From NCBI GenBank assembly GCA_000708835.1, contig DF237104.1:62001-126000 (forward strand): DNA of 64,000 nucleotides, read 5' to 3'. Below, in pieces: positions 37,648 to 49,386 of this stretch; positions within the stretch are counted from its first letter, which is position 1, and every line of letters starts with the position of its first letter. Source of the stretch: Klebsormidium nitens. Its lineage: Eukaryota > Streptophyta > Klebsormidiophyceae > Klebsormidiales > Klebsormidiaceae. Both the position numbers and the translations under genes were made by a program. The notes beneath the pieces were generated by a model, which was given only the letters and a program-made list of their open reading frames with translations, was not told the DNA's origin and searched no databases.

Positions 37648-38909
37648 ATGGCGAGCATGGAACTGTACCGCAGGAGTACTCTGGGGACCTGCCTGGAGGC
37701 CACTCTCGATGAGCTCGTCAATCAAGCAGCCATGACGCCTCTCCTGGCCGTGAAAACCCTGATGCATTTTGACAAGGTGAGGGCACCGGTGGTTATCTGG
37801 AAATTGAGCATGCTGGGATGAAGTCGTTTTTCTTAATAGGTGCAGCCCATGATGATCTGCAAGGTTCATTATCCTTATCGAAAGGCCTGGCATGATATAT
37901 GGATGGTGAACCGCTTTCCTCCAACAGCTTCTTCACAATCCGGTCAAGAATTTGCACTTTGGGCAGAACCTGTATGTGTCGTGATTTCAATGGCAGGGCC
38001 CATTTGTTATCCAGCAACTGGCTCTGTTATTGTTGCGCGTCCTAGCATTAGACCCCACCGTGGCAACTTCTCTTATGCCCTCACTTTCTTATATTGGTCA
38101 AGGCTGCCAACGTTGATGAGCGAAGTTCTTGACATGTGCAAGGTCTTCAAGAGGCCCTAGCTCATGACGCATCAGCTGTCTGAAAGTATCGCCCAGATCT
38201 GTCCCATGTTTTCTTGTTCACTATCTTTGAAAAGATGAAAGCTGAGGCCTGGTCAAGTAGTGGAAAGGTAAGTAGCTGGAGGAAAGTAGGACTTTCCTAC
38301 GAAATTTGCAGACATGACCAGGTTCGTTTTTGTTTCAGGATTGTACTAGTAGCGTTTGAGTTCGAATTCTGAACAACTGTGAGTGTGCAGGCCTTTGAAG
38401 ATGCTTTGAGGGACAGGGTGACAACAAAAGCGACCATCAAGGTATGCCAACGGGGTATAATGTGAATCTTGCGCGACTGGCCTTAAAGTATGATGGAACT
38501 CAAATGTTCATGATTGTTTTCAGAAAAAGTTCCATTCTGGCATCTGATTTTGAGTATTGTGCTTCCGTGGTACTTTTCTGAAGGCATTTGACTTGCAGGA
38601 CTTATGACAACGCTACAAGATCAGATCTGTAAGAGGGCCTTGCATGTCTTAGGGCGTCATTCAAGTCTTCCTTCAGTCCTCCATCTTCGGCAAAAAGAAA
38701 ACACTGCCTTGGTTCTTTCTGGCACAACCTAACTGTGCCTCGTTTCCTCCGTCATTCAGGGGCATCTTCATACCTATCGATATTGTGACCAGGTATGGAC
38801 GTTTGTTGTAGAAAATGCAGTTGTGAAGACTGATAACCAGGAAGAGCATGTCGATAAGTTGAAAATCGTGGCCATAGATGCAAAATTTGGTCAGCTTGCT
38901 TCGCGGTAG
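37648..38909 (+). CDS. TFIIA-S: Transcription initiation factor IIA gamma (small) subunit
   Basis: Three exons, 37648..37776, 38391..38441 and 38760..38909, join in phase 0 to 330 bp (109 residues). This is the usual size; Arabidopsis has 106. The N-terminus MASMELYRRSTLGTCLEATL and FDKAFEDALRDRV form the four-helix-bundle half. The third exon gives the beta-barrel half, with GHLHTYRYCDQVWTFVVENA and VDKLKIVAIDAK. TFIIA gamma pairs with TFIIA alpha/beta and binds TBP on TATA DNA in the nuclear pre-initiation complex. The ATG has a good context (aacATGGCG). Introns are clean, with no decoy junction copies noticed, unlike most neighbours. It is divergent from RAPTOR. Confidence 0.96.
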
Positions 38910-41681
38910 GTTATCTTGAGCTCTAAATACAAGCGGCAGAAAGGCAATATGATTTGCATAGAGTTTGTGAAAGGGCACCATCGGCACAACTCTTGGGCAG
39001 AACCTCTTCAGTGATTTCCTGGATTACTACGTTGGGGAGATATGGATCTGTAAGTAGACCTGTGAATGCCAATTCAGTTGGCCTTTCAGATCGTTCCCAG
39101 ATCTGGAATCTTAGAGGTTCAAGTTCTGGTGTACTTTAATTGGGTATTAGATGCAAGCTGTTTTCGTCCATGTTTTACTGGATAACTTTGTGATCATGGA
39201 AGGGAAATCAAGGATGTGGGTTCTCAAATATGAGCACTTTCAAGAGTTGGAGTGAGCAAGCGTGCTTACTCATCTCCCGAGTCATGGATGCAACTCTTGC
39301 TATTCACAACTGCCGACTCACCATTCAACCGGTCTTGTACATGGAAGCGACGGCATGCGTTCGCATTCGCAGTCCTCTGCTGCATGTTCATATATGTAAC
39401 TTTTGCTTTAGCGGGTCGCTGTCATGTAAGCCATTGCATGTAAACCATCATATTATACAGATTGTGATGAGATGTTTAATAGTAGTACTTTGGTAGGCTT
39501 GAGAAAAAACATTGATTAGAGCATGCGCTGGCATGATATGGATGAACGTTTATCATGGCTGAGCCGAGGTCCATAAATGCGAATGCAACCATTTAAAAAT
39601 GCATCAATCATATGGAGATCACACCCATGTCAGTATAAAGTCCATGGTGGGATCGAGAAGCGCATGCCGCATTTGAATAATGTGAAGATTGATCAATTTG
39701 TCTGACAGTGAGAGCTTTAAGAGACACCCACTACGGGGATGGATTCAAAAGCTTCCATCTCATGTTCTCCTACTCGAGTAGGACTCGAGTAGCTTACTTC
39801 CAGAAGAATCCTTTGAAGAATCCTTTCATTAAACCACAAGCTATGGTGCAAGGAGCAGTGCGTCGGCCAAGCCAACTCGTAGGCAATAAACGTGCCATGG
39901 CCCACAGAACCATGGACATTGAAGGCAACTTTTACTTCAATGAAGCTGGCTTGCAAGTCGCGGCACACCCGCGTGCGTTGGCGAACTTGGAACTTAGCTA
40001 CTGTAGGACGATTGCGCTAGATTTGCTTTTACACGCTCTACTCGTGGGAGCCCTTCGGCCCGGCCATCGGACGCCCAAGAAACTCTGTGGTCGGTACAGT
40101 ACGTCAGGCACTTCCAGGTGTCGTTGCCTCAATCAGCCACATGCCGGCTTTTCAAAATTTCTGAATCTGTAATCTCTCAAAAGTTACTGCGCATATGCCT
40201 AGATGTGTTTTGTGGAACGAAGTCTCGGGAGTGATGATGCTCAGGAGTCAGCTGGCTAGTGCAACATCGGGAGGTTGAGACTACGCCTTGAAGGCGACGT
40301 CGGCAGATTGAGCGACTTCTGACGAGTTTCCGGAATCCCGGGCAGCGCCGCCGGGGCGCCCCGGCGACGCCCGGCGATCGACGCGGCAATGTAAACGCTT
40401 CCGAAGCGACGTCGTGGCGTTGAACACTTGCCCCCGAAAATACCGCGCAACCAGTCGACGCGAAATACCGTGCGAACAGTTTTTGCAAAATAACCGTCGA
40501 TGAAATTTAGAATCGCAAATTGCCGTCGATTTTCAGCCCCGCCAAGTTCGGGAGACGCCGTGGCGGCGCTGAACACTTGAATTGCGGCAGCGCCGTGACG
40601 GCGCCGCGGTAGCCGGGGCTTACCCTTCCGATGAAGGAGCTTCGATCTGATCGAGTCGTAGCCTGTTGATCATCTGCTCAAGGGGGGATTTCCCATCACC
40701 TGGTGACATTTGGGAGGGGCGACAAGTCTTTGAGGGGTGATCAAGGTGTGGCCAGGGAGCCCCCAAGGAGCCACCAAAGAAAGGTAGGAGCTGTGTTCTC
40801 GAACCTGCAGAAGTCTTGGCAAGAGGCGCCTGCTACTAAAGCGGGTGCTCTCTTCATCTATTTCGCCGCCGCTTCATGTCTACCCGCAGCATTGCAAGTT
40901 TCTGGCTTGATTGTCAATGAAGTCCATGAAAAGCTGGTGATTAGTCAACCATGTTACCACCACATAGGTGTCATTAATGGTCTGCCATGCGCTTTTATCT
41001 TACGATCTGCGGCTCAGAAATCTCAAAGTGAGCTGAAAGAAGATTTCTTAGGGTGGAAGAAGTTTCTGGTTGTCAGGTGTTGCCATCCAGATCTCCGCTT
41101 TGAGGGCCTGTGCTTTCAAGAAAAAGGCTCTATGCTGGTGGCCGTTGGTCAACTGCAAGCGTTAGGATCATCCTGAATGCGCCACACAGATTTCCCTGCG
41201 TCTGTCTCCATATCTTCATATGTCAAGTTACCTCTTTGATCGTGGTGGTGGTAAGTTCGTTGGCCCACTTCTTAGTGAGCGGTCCCATGACGCCACTCCC
41301 TTCTTTTCTACATTACTTTCTTGCAATTCATCTATGATGACACCGACAGTTTCGTCGTTTTCCTTCTCGCCGATCGCGCCCCCACTCACCCCCAGAGCTC
41401 AGTCACATGAGAAAGGTCACGCTTTCAGCAAGCATCGTGCACAGGCATCAACTCCAGGTGTCAAAACCTTGCCTTTTCCTCCTGCATGTGCAGCGCTTCT
41501 TTCCGAGCTTCGCCAATCGCCGCGCCATCTCGGGGGAGTTCCTGACCCTTTGCACCACTGTTCAAGGGATCCGCATCCAAGCCAGCTTCAGCTTTGCCAA
41601 CCTCCTCCCTTTCAGGGCAGTCCCCAAGCATAATTTGCACTCGCCCCAACGGATTCGCATCCAAGCCAGCTCCTTTTAATC
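38910..41681. other. Intergenic region between TFIIA gamma and the aspartic protease
   Basis: It contains the TFIIA gamma 3' end and the protease 5' region. Open frames at 39708-40172 and 40703-41176 have no recognisable domain and no supporting splice structure. A CG-rich, partly repeated block (gtggcg..tgaacacttg at about 40408 and 40560) lies at 40270-40620. A 21 bp direct repeat (ggatccgcatccaagccagc plus t) occurs at 41567 and 41651, just before the protease start. Confidence 0.45.
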
Positions 41682-44600
41682 ATGGCTTGCACAAGAAAGG
41701 CCGCCGTCGGGCTTCTCACTTTCCTTGTAGCATCGGCCGTCTTGATATTCTTTCTGACCACTCAATCAGATGTCCAAATGCCACCCGTCGTCGTCCAAAA
41801 GCCCTTAGATGGCGCCCCGAGAGACCAAACCCAGCCGCAAACCAGCTGGTCAGGCCTGCTAACCCACCGGGATGCGGAGTACCTGCCTGAGAAGGGGGGG
41901 GAGTCCCCTTACTTCAAGCGGCATATGTCGGGCGCGCTCCAGGGTCAGCGAGTGTATTGGGAGAAACTTGTGCGGCAGGCATTGGGGGGAAACAAAAGGC
42001 GGTCGCTTCTGGCGGTTCAGAATCTGCCAATCAACGGGACCTTAGAGACTGGGTAAGAATCTGCTTCTTCACTTTCGCCAGTCAGTGTTCCTCTTGCGGC
42101 AGCCCAGGCAATAGGGAGGAGCCAAACAGGGTGCGTGCAAGAAAGAGACGAGTTCTGTTGGTCTTGGCTTTTCATTTCGTGCTGGAGGGTGAAAGGCCTC
42201 ACATGCTCTGTTGTGCACACTGAGGCGTTCGATTTTTTGTATTTAAAAGTTTCCAGCTTTGATTGTACATTGGTACACTGCACCTGAGCGCTCATCCCCA
42301 CAATTGGAAACAAATCATACGCTCTGCTGACACAGTCGTGCCCTCTCTTTCTTGTGGAAGCTTGATGTGACAGCTGCGCTTCAGCACTCCCCCTTCCTAA
42401 AAGCTTACCTCAGCACTTTACACATACTCCAGACAGTCATCATGTATGTGAGCAGCTTTCCACGAAAAATCGAAAAATCGAAAAATCGAACATGAGCCTG
42501 ACATCTTTTTTCCACCATGAAACTCTACAGGAACTACTTTGTGACTATGCAGCTGGGCACTCCCCCTCAGAACGTGACGCTGCTCCTCGACACTGGCAGC
42601 TCTCTCTTCTGGGTCGAATGCAACACCTGCGCCGATTGCACCGGGCTGACCGAAGTGAGTAACTCCTGTGCACTGCTTTCCAAAGTTTGAGGTGAAAATA
42701 CCGAGGAATGTGATCGAGGATTCTGAGCATCAGACACAGCTTCTGTTTTTCTTCAGGCACCAAGACAGTCTTTCGAGCCAAGCCTCTTTTCGATCCCTAT
42801 CTCAGAATAAGTGGGCAGTGCCTGTATTGCCGTTGTTCATTTGTGAGCTTCAATGAGAACCGGCCTCCGATTCAATTGCTAAGTCGAGTCTCCCGTGTCA
42901 AGCTCCTGTGTACACAGCCCCTCTCCGACACTTACTGCTTGCTCTTAACTGCTTTTGTCAGACCTCCTAGCTTCAGGATATAGGGTCCCAGCCTTTGCTG
43001 TCCTTAGCAGTGAGCAATCAGTCCGATTCGGAGTCCCCCCTTCTCACCAAAAGACTCCTCAACAACTTTTTCAATACCACTCACCTCTTGAATAAGGGAA
43101 CAGCCTTCCAGCGCCAATCGTCTTTATGCGCCTTCACTTGGTAGACGTGGTAATCAAGCAATACACTTACCTCTTACCACAGAGAACAGCCTTCCAGCCC
43201 CAGCTGTCGTCATCCATCATCACGGCTGGCTGCGTCAATCTCTCCAACTGCGAGTAGGGTTCTTCGGCAGTTCCACTCATGGTGGTAGCTCCCCAAACCC
43301 ATCCTTAACCTGAGGCTCTAACCACCCCTTATCGCTTACTACAGAGGACAGCCTTCCAGCCCCAGCTGTCGTCATCCATCGTCACGCCCGGCTGCTCAAT
43401 ACCCCCAAACTACGAGTACGGTTTCTACCGCAGTCTTCTTCATGGTGGTAGCTCCCCTAACCCGTCCCTAACCTGAGTTCCTAACCATCACTTACATCTT
43501 CTCACAGAGAACAGCCTTCCAGCCCCAGCTGTCGTTATCCATTGTCACGCCCGGCTGCGGCAACTGCCCCGACTACGAGTACGGCCTTTGCGCCAGCTCA
43601 CCCAACGTGGCAGACCCGTCGGAGCTCGACGCGTGCTTCAGCCTGTGCGCCGCGAACCAGAAGCAGTGCTACTACGGGTACTCGTACGGCGACGGCAGCC
43701 AGACGGGGGGGTATATCCAGAAGGACATCCTGACGGTGCCCAGCTCGAACTCGTCCGCGGTCTTCTCGAACATCACCTTCGGGTAAGGAGCTTGACTGAT
43801 GATGTCACCTTCGGGTAATCGCGTACTGCCAACGCTGTGCGTGTAGCCTCGTGGTTGATAAAGAGATTATGGTCATCGGGTAGTGTGGCTTTCAGTATTT
43901 CGTGGTTTTGCGTAGCTTTCTCTCCTATCTCTTTGTTTCCTCCCTCCTCTCCTCTGTTGGGACCCGGGCAGGTCACGAAGACATAGCTCTTGGGGTCGGA
44001 AAGTCGAAACGTGACCTTATGATTGCTGTCAGCAAGCTGTAGCGAAAGATAAACCGCCCTCTCCCATCTGATAACCGTCAATGAGCAGGTGTTTTCAACA
44101 TCACTTCATTATGCATTTTCGCGAAGCTATTATCCTAATCCCTAGTGCGATTATCTGGCGGCGATTTTAACGATCCGGACACAACCCAACTGATCGTGGG
44201 GCCCTCCATTTCGTCCCTGGATTCTAGGTTTAAGCAACTGTGTCGTGCAACGGCACTTCATTTCAGCATTTCCAGCTAACCAGATTTCTTCCAACCCCAG
44301 GTGCAATTATCTGGCGGCCGATCCCAACAACCCGGACACGACCCAACTGATTGTGGGGCCCCAAATTTCGGGCCTGGTCGGGCTGGGCAAGAGCAACTAC
44401 TCGGTGCAAAACCAGCTGGCGTCAGCGGGCGTCATCTCGTCCACGTTCTCGGTGTGCATGGCTGGCGTGGAGGGCGGGGGCGTGTTCACACTGGGCAACT
44501 CGTCGCGGGTCGTCCCCGGGATGCAGTACATCCCCATGGGCACCCACCCAGAGTGAGACGCACATGCCTCGGTGTGAATGCTCTCTTACGAATTGGCCAT

Positions 44601-47600
44601 GGTCCTTCAGAGCGGGTTTGCGCTCTCTTCTATTGTTTTGAAAGAGGGAGGAAAATGTAGCAAAGAGGGACGGGGTTGGAAATGAAATCCTGGCCAGTTG
44701 AGTTGCCTACATCGCCCGCCTTCTGTTGTGTCGCCTCGTCTTAGGTTCCCATGAGCTGCCCCTCCGACTATGCGCTTGTGGTATATCTTCTGTGAGCACC
44801 TCTGTTGAAGTTCGCTTTACCCTCTCCTTCCCCCAGAAACCACAACGTCACGCTTCCGACTATGTTTTGGCGTGATGTCTCTTGTTAACTATCCCTAGTA
44901 GTCCTCGAGCACCAACAGCTCATTGCTTGCGGGCTTTCTGGGTGCAATTTGTTGATCCTAGAGTGTCCCTCTCCTTTTCACTCCTCGTCACTCTCGCGGG
45001 CATCTTCGTGAGCGAAGCTATCCGTAAAAACCCTCTTGTTTGCTCTTGGGGGCGTCTTCTGTTACAAAGATTTGCGGTTTCTCCTCGTCTTCTTTTCAGG
45101 TAGTATAAGGTCACGCTCGCGGATATCTTCGTGAGCCCCATCAGCATAAACCAGCGTGCATCCTGAAGGCACCTCTACCGATTCTCAAACGAGTTCATGT
45201 CGGATCTCTTTATCCATTCTTAAGTGCTTCCCTCGTTTTCCTCCCAGATTATACAACGTCACGGTCGCGGGCATCGTTGTGGGCGCTCCCAGCTTATACT
45301 TAGCACTCCCAACTTATACTCGCGTGCGTTTAAAGGACCAAGTCTCCAATGAGAACTCAGCGAACCTCTTTACCGATTCCGAAGTTCTCTCCATTACCCC
45401 CAGGTTTTACAACGTCACGCTCGCGGCCATTTCTGTGGGCACCACGCCGCTGCCCATCGCGCCGTCCGTCTTCTTCCTGCAGCCGCCCATCAGCCGGTTC
45501 CGCCGCGCGAATCCGTTCTTCCTGCCGGACGCCATCTTCGACACCGGAACGTCCTTCACCATCCTGGCCGACGCGGCGTATCAGGCGCTCGTACAAGGGG
45601 TAAGTTTGCCTCAAGGTTACAGGGTTTCCAACTTTCAAGTCTTAGGGATGAAGGGGGCTTTTGCTTGTCGCAGTCTGCGTCATACAGTATCGCATATCGC
45701 CTTGAAACGGGATATTGATTGGAGTATCTGCTTCATGATGGAATGAAAGCGTGAGTTATTGGGATGTACATTTGGTTCGATCGTACTTCTGGTAGGTAGG
45801 TCATCCGTTCGTTATATTTGACCTACTTCCGATACCTGACCGTCGATCCCTGAGAGTGAGCTTGAGCCGTGCGATCGTGTGGTTCGAGGCCTTCGGCGTG
45901 CGGTCGGTGATATAATCGGGCTTGAGATGGTTTTCTCTCGTCTTAGGTTTACCGCCTTTCTTCCTCCTCTTCTTCTTTTGTGCCTCTTTCAAATTGCAAG
46001 GGTTCGTTTTCCTTTGCCAGTGGTTAAGCCCAACCCAGGCGTTGAGGGCACGTAAGGGTTAGCATTGGGGTTGGGAATATGGTTAGGGTTAGTTTAGGGT
46101 GAAGTTTAGGTAAGGATTAGGGTTTCACATTTTCAGAATCTGACTGCAGGATGTGTCTCGGGGCTAGGAGTCTTCGGTTGAAAGTCTGTCTTACTTGGCC
46201 TTGCTTCCTCTGCTCATATTGCGCCACGTGTCCCCGCCTGGTAGCGCGCCCCTCGTTGGGTCCCTCGCTCCCCGTTACCCAAGCATGCCCATCCATCTTT
46301 TGCAGTTTTTGAGGAGCGCTCCTGTGGGGAATGCTCCGGTCTACATCGACCAATACGGGTGCATTGGGTCCACTCCGGCTCAATTTGCGCCACGTGTCTC
46401 CACTTAGTAGCGCGCCCCTCGTCTTGTCCCTTGCTCCCCGTTACCCAAGCATGCCCACCATGTTTTGCAGTTTTTGAGGAGCGCTCCTGTGGGGTATGCT
46501 CCGGTCTACATCGACCAGTACGGGTACATTGTGTCTATCTCCGGGGGCCCGACGGGTAACGCGGCGCCCGCCCCGACCGCCGTCATCTCCGAGCCGGGCG
46601 TCCCGCGCACCAACAGCACCTCTGCGCCGAATCAGCTGTGCTTCAACATCCCCGTGAGAGAGTGAGTCGTCGCGATGTGATTCATTTCCTCATTTCATGT
46701 TGATTTAGGCGCAGGTTGAGATTGACCAACCCTTTGGGCTCAAGTGAAGAAAAACTCTATTTCCAAAGTTGATATGCTCCGCACCCGTACTCACCCTACC
46801 CAACCTCAACCCGTTTCCGGGCATGACCCAACTCAACGTAGCCGTAACTCAACATAGAATTGACTACTTCTCTGCAGGGACACTCGCATTGCAGATGTCA
46901 AGACTGCCTACAACTTGTGTTTGTTTTCGACGAATGGTCACACCGGTAGTGATTGCGTCTTTGTGCCTGACCTGTAGCTGTCAAGCGGTCTGCAGTTGGA
47001 TCTCGTTGTGTCACCATGTTTTTGTCTGGCGTCTGTGTGTCTGTGTCCTTCTATCCTTGTTGTATCCTTGTTGTCCCGTTAGATAGCCAACAACACTTCG
47101 TCGCTCCGCTAGCTGTGCTTCAATATTCCCGCCGGGCAGTTCCTCCTTTAGGAATCAAATGTGGTTGCTCGATTGGATTCCCAGTCATTAAAAGGATGAA
47201 GGACATTGAGCGGCCGTCTGCTGCATCCCGTGATTTCTTCATCTGTTACATGTTCTTCTCGGGCGTTTTTGGAATCTGCTTGAATCTCATTTGTCATGAA
47301 TCGGCATCAGAGAAGTGGGCCTTCACCGCTCTGCGCACGTTCCCATCCATTCTCCAATTTCTTGTTGATTGACCGAACGTGTCCCCATGCTGATTCACGA
47401 CTTCAGGGAGCACGGGAGGGCTGCATCCGGCACACTAGCGCTCGTCTCCTTTTCGCATCTGCCGCTTATCTATCCTCGATCTCCTTGCTGTTTCGTCATT
47501 CGTGAGGGGTTGTTTGCTCATCTCCGCAATGGACCAGGATTCTTCTTGTTTGCATTGCCCTCTTTCCATTTTCGAGCGGCGTTTCTTGGGGTGATAGGAA

Positions 47601-49386
47601 GCGGCTCCGACGTGCTGGGGCAAAAGCGACCGTCCAATGTCAAACTTGTAAGATTACTCTCATCCTCCTCCTCCTCGTCCCTTTATATTTTCTCTTCTCG
47701 TACTCTTTATCTTGTCTTGTAGACCCCGCTAAAGCCTCTGCAAACCAACGTGCAGGATCGGGCCACTTGGCCAGATTGACGTCAGCGGCTTCCCCAACGT
47801 GACGTTCAGCTTCGTCAACTCGGAGGCGCTGCTGACGGTCGACCCGAACGACTACATGTACATTTTCCAGTCGTCCGATCTCACCGGCTTGAACCAGGCG
47901 ATCCTAGCGTGCCCCACATTCATATCGGACGGCGGAGGAGGGACTACCATCCTCGGAGGTATGCTCAATAAAACTCAGGAAAGATAATAGTAAGCTCCGA
48001 TTAACACTAAAAACCCTAACCCAAAAAGACACCCGCTCCGCACCCGTACCCACCCTAACCACCAAACTAACCCTACCTGTCCCAGTTGGTTACCTTACTA
48101 TTATCGTGGCTTACTAATATCTTTCTTGAGTTTGATGTATGCTCACGCTTCCTTCCTCGTTGCCTCCATTACGGAGGTTACGACTCTCAAAAGACGCTAA
48201 GGAACAAATACGGGGTATGCTCAGGCTTCCTTCCTTGTTGCCTCCATTACTGAGGTTACATTTCTCTGAACTGCTAAGGCACAAGAGATGGAATGCTCGG
48301 GTTTTCTTTCTCATTGCCACCTTTTTCGATGTCACACCTCTACCCTACTCTTTGGCGCCCAGCTCGACTCAGCTCTGTCTTTACGCTCCTCCCGCTTGTC
48401 ATAAAATACAGCAACTTCATCGCTTTTTCTGAAATTGCCAAAAACGTCTCAAAAACGCTAAAGCACAAGACTGGTAACCTCAGGCTTCCTTCCTCGTTGC
48501 CTCCACTATCGACGTTACATATGTCAAAGGCGCGAAGGCATCCTTGTCAATGAAGTCTCATACCGACCCCATACCCACCCGTTATGAAATGGTTATGAAA
48601 TGAAGAGAGGGGGACTACTCTATCGCTAACCCTAGTCAATGTTTGCGGGATCCTTGAAGACGCGAACCTGGAGTGCATTTTGTTCCTCTTCATTCGGGAA
48701 GTCAGTCTTTTCCGCAACCCGTCCCTGCCGCTTGGGAGATTCCACAGCAACTATTCGTGTATCACAGTCGAGGACGTTGCGCTTACAAATTCGGTCGGTA
48801 TTTTTTCGTGTCGAAAGTAAGTGTTGTCACTCGTTGCGCAGAGTACACGATGCGGAATCACTTCTTCGTCTTCGATACGGCGGCCCGCCGCATCGGCGTC
48901 GCCCCCGTTACATGTGAGTCACCCAACTTTGCAACAGCACTTCTAAGAAGTGTTTGCTTCTCTGCTGGCAAAGCGAAGTAGCATGGCTTCGCTGTTTGTT
49001 GCGCCAGCGGTTTTCAGTACGTGCATTGTGCTGCACGAAGGACAGTACGGCTCGACGCGTCGAAAGATGATACGGTCCGTTAACGGTGACTGAGGGAGGT
49101 CGGTGTTGGGCGTTGATGCCTGAGGATTATTTCCCGGGAGCAGAAACAGGTTCCTTGGCAGTTGAAAGGAGAAGTGGAATCCGTTGTGGGTAACGGAGAC
49201 AGGGGCCGTTCTCGATGCTGTCAAGAAAAGGGCAAGTGCTCGCTCCGTCGTTGGAGAGATCTCCTCTTTCTTTGCGGAACGCTCTGCCGCTTTGATGTAG
49301 AGAATCCGCCCGTGCAACCTCCGATTTTAGGATGGTTATTGAACCGAGTTGCTTGCTCATCTGCTGCAGGCTCAAATTACACATAA
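41682..49386 (+). CDS. Pepsin-like aspartic protease with N-terminal membrane anchor
   Basis: Nine exons join in phase to 1701 bp (566 residues): 41682..42052, 42531..42654, 43508..43782, 44301..44552, 45404..45599, 46471..46661, 47756..47958, 48842..48913 and 49370..49386. Residues 7-25 (AVGLLTFLVASAVLIFFL) form one hydrophobic segment after a short basic N-terminus, so a type II anchor or uncleaved signal is likely. The first catalytic Asp is in LLLDTGSSLFWVEC (Asp144), the flap Tyr is in YGYSYGDGSQTGG (Tyr225), and the second Asp is in IFDTGTSFTIL (Asp387). A six-Cys cluster follows the first lobe (CNTCADC, PGCGNCPDY), as in plant A1 proteases. The ending NHFFVFDTAARRIGVAP is the usual last strand. 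The last exon is only 17 bases (ending CSNYT); reading through its donor would instead add about 20 residues and stop at 48981. Many introns hold junction copies. Confidence 0.9.
42461..42490. repeat. Short minisatellite in protease intron 1
   Basis: Three near-perfect repeats of a 9 bp unit (cgaaaaatc) lie about 40 bp before the exon 2 acceptor. Confidence 0.7.
43097..43425 (+). repeat. Decoy copies of the protease exon 3 acceptor and start
   Basis: The real exon 3 starts at 43508 (AGAACAGCCTTCCAGCCCCA after ctcacag). Copies lie at 43182 (acagagaacagccttccagc), at 43344 (acagaggacagccttccagc) and, more decayed, at 43097 (gggaacagccttccagcgcc). The two clearer copies cover about 75 bases of exon, up to the part encoding CGNCPDYEYG, but carry early in-frame stops or indels. 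Confidence 0.85.
44142..44222 (+). repeat. Decoy copy of the protease exon 4 start
   Basis: gtgcgattatctggcggcga and ggacacaacccaactgatcg copy the real exon 4 start at 44301 (GTGCAATTATCTGGCGGCCG and GGACACGACCCAACTGATTG), including GTGGGGCCC. It lies in intron 3, about 155 bp upstream. Confidence 0.85.
44834..45310 (+). repeat. Decoy copies of the protease exon 5 acceptor junction
   Basis: The real exon starts at 45404 (GTTTTACAACGTCACGCTCG after cccccag). Copies lie at 44835 (cccccagaaaccacaacgtc), 45097 (ttttcaggtagtataaggtc) and 45245 (ctcccagattatacaacgtc). The last also copies the GGGC(A/G)TC..GTGGGCGCTCCCAGCTTA stretch. Confidence 0.8.
46215..46384 (+). repeat. Recent 165 bp tandem copy of the protease exon 6 acceptor and start
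   Basis: The segment from about 46215 repeats with a 165 bp period at 46380. It carries the same intron end (cgttacccaagcatgccc..ttttgcag) and the same exon start. The copy exon would begin at 46306 and encode FLRSAPVGNAPVYIDQYG, against FLRSAPVGYAPVYIDQYG in the real exon at 46471. Few substitutions separate them, so this is the youngest decoy. Reading on from 46306 meets an in-frame stop at 46405..46407. Confidence 0.9.
46878..46973 (+). other. Possible 96 bp cassette exon in the aspartic protease
   Basis: After a ttctctgcag acceptor, an open 96-base stretch encodes DTRIADVKTAYNLCLFSTNG followed by HTGSDCVFVPD, with a GTAGCT donor. Entry and exit phases (2 and 2) match exons 6 and 7, so inclusion keeps the frame. 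It looks coding in composition, but the donor is weak and the main model is complete without it. Confidence 0.4.
47106..47136 (+). repeat. Decayed copy of the protease exon 6 end
   Basis: agctgtgcttcaatattccc at about 47110 copies the exon 6 end (CAGCTGTGCTTCAACATCCC at 46633) but has lost the donor. It lies downstream in intron 6. Confidence 0.65.
47971..48133. mobile_element. Short TIR element (MITE), copy 1
   Basis: The ends form imperfect inverted repeats of about 24 bp (AACTCAGGAAAGATAATAGT at left, ATTAGTAAGC-type at right, outer AAACTC/GAGTTT). The interior has CTAACACTAAAAACCCTAAC and ACCCGCTCCGCACCCGTACC. A second copy lies at 54845..55020. It begins 12 bp after the donor of protease exon 7. 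It has no coding capacity, and its target duplication is unclear. Confidence 0.75.
48136..48540. repeat. Roughly 77 bp tandem repeat in protease intron 7
   Basis: Units sharing gctca(c/g)gcttccttcctt and gttgcctccatta followed by gaggttac start near 48139 and 48218. A diverged unit lies near 48295, and another, after a spacer, near 48478. Each ends with a (g)cgctaaggcacaag-like stretch. It directly follows the MITE. Confidence 0.7.

Noticed and set aside
39708-41176. Two plus-strand open frames of 154 and 157 codons between TFIIA gamma and the protease
   Set aside because: No recognised domain, no phased splice partners and no coding-like bias that I could see. They are kept as unannotated sequence.
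46055-46130. Telomere-like TTTAGGG/TTAGGG runs in a protease intron
   Set aside because: Degenerate and intronic, between clear exons of one gene, so not a chromosome end. At most an interstitial trace or MITE-related sequence.
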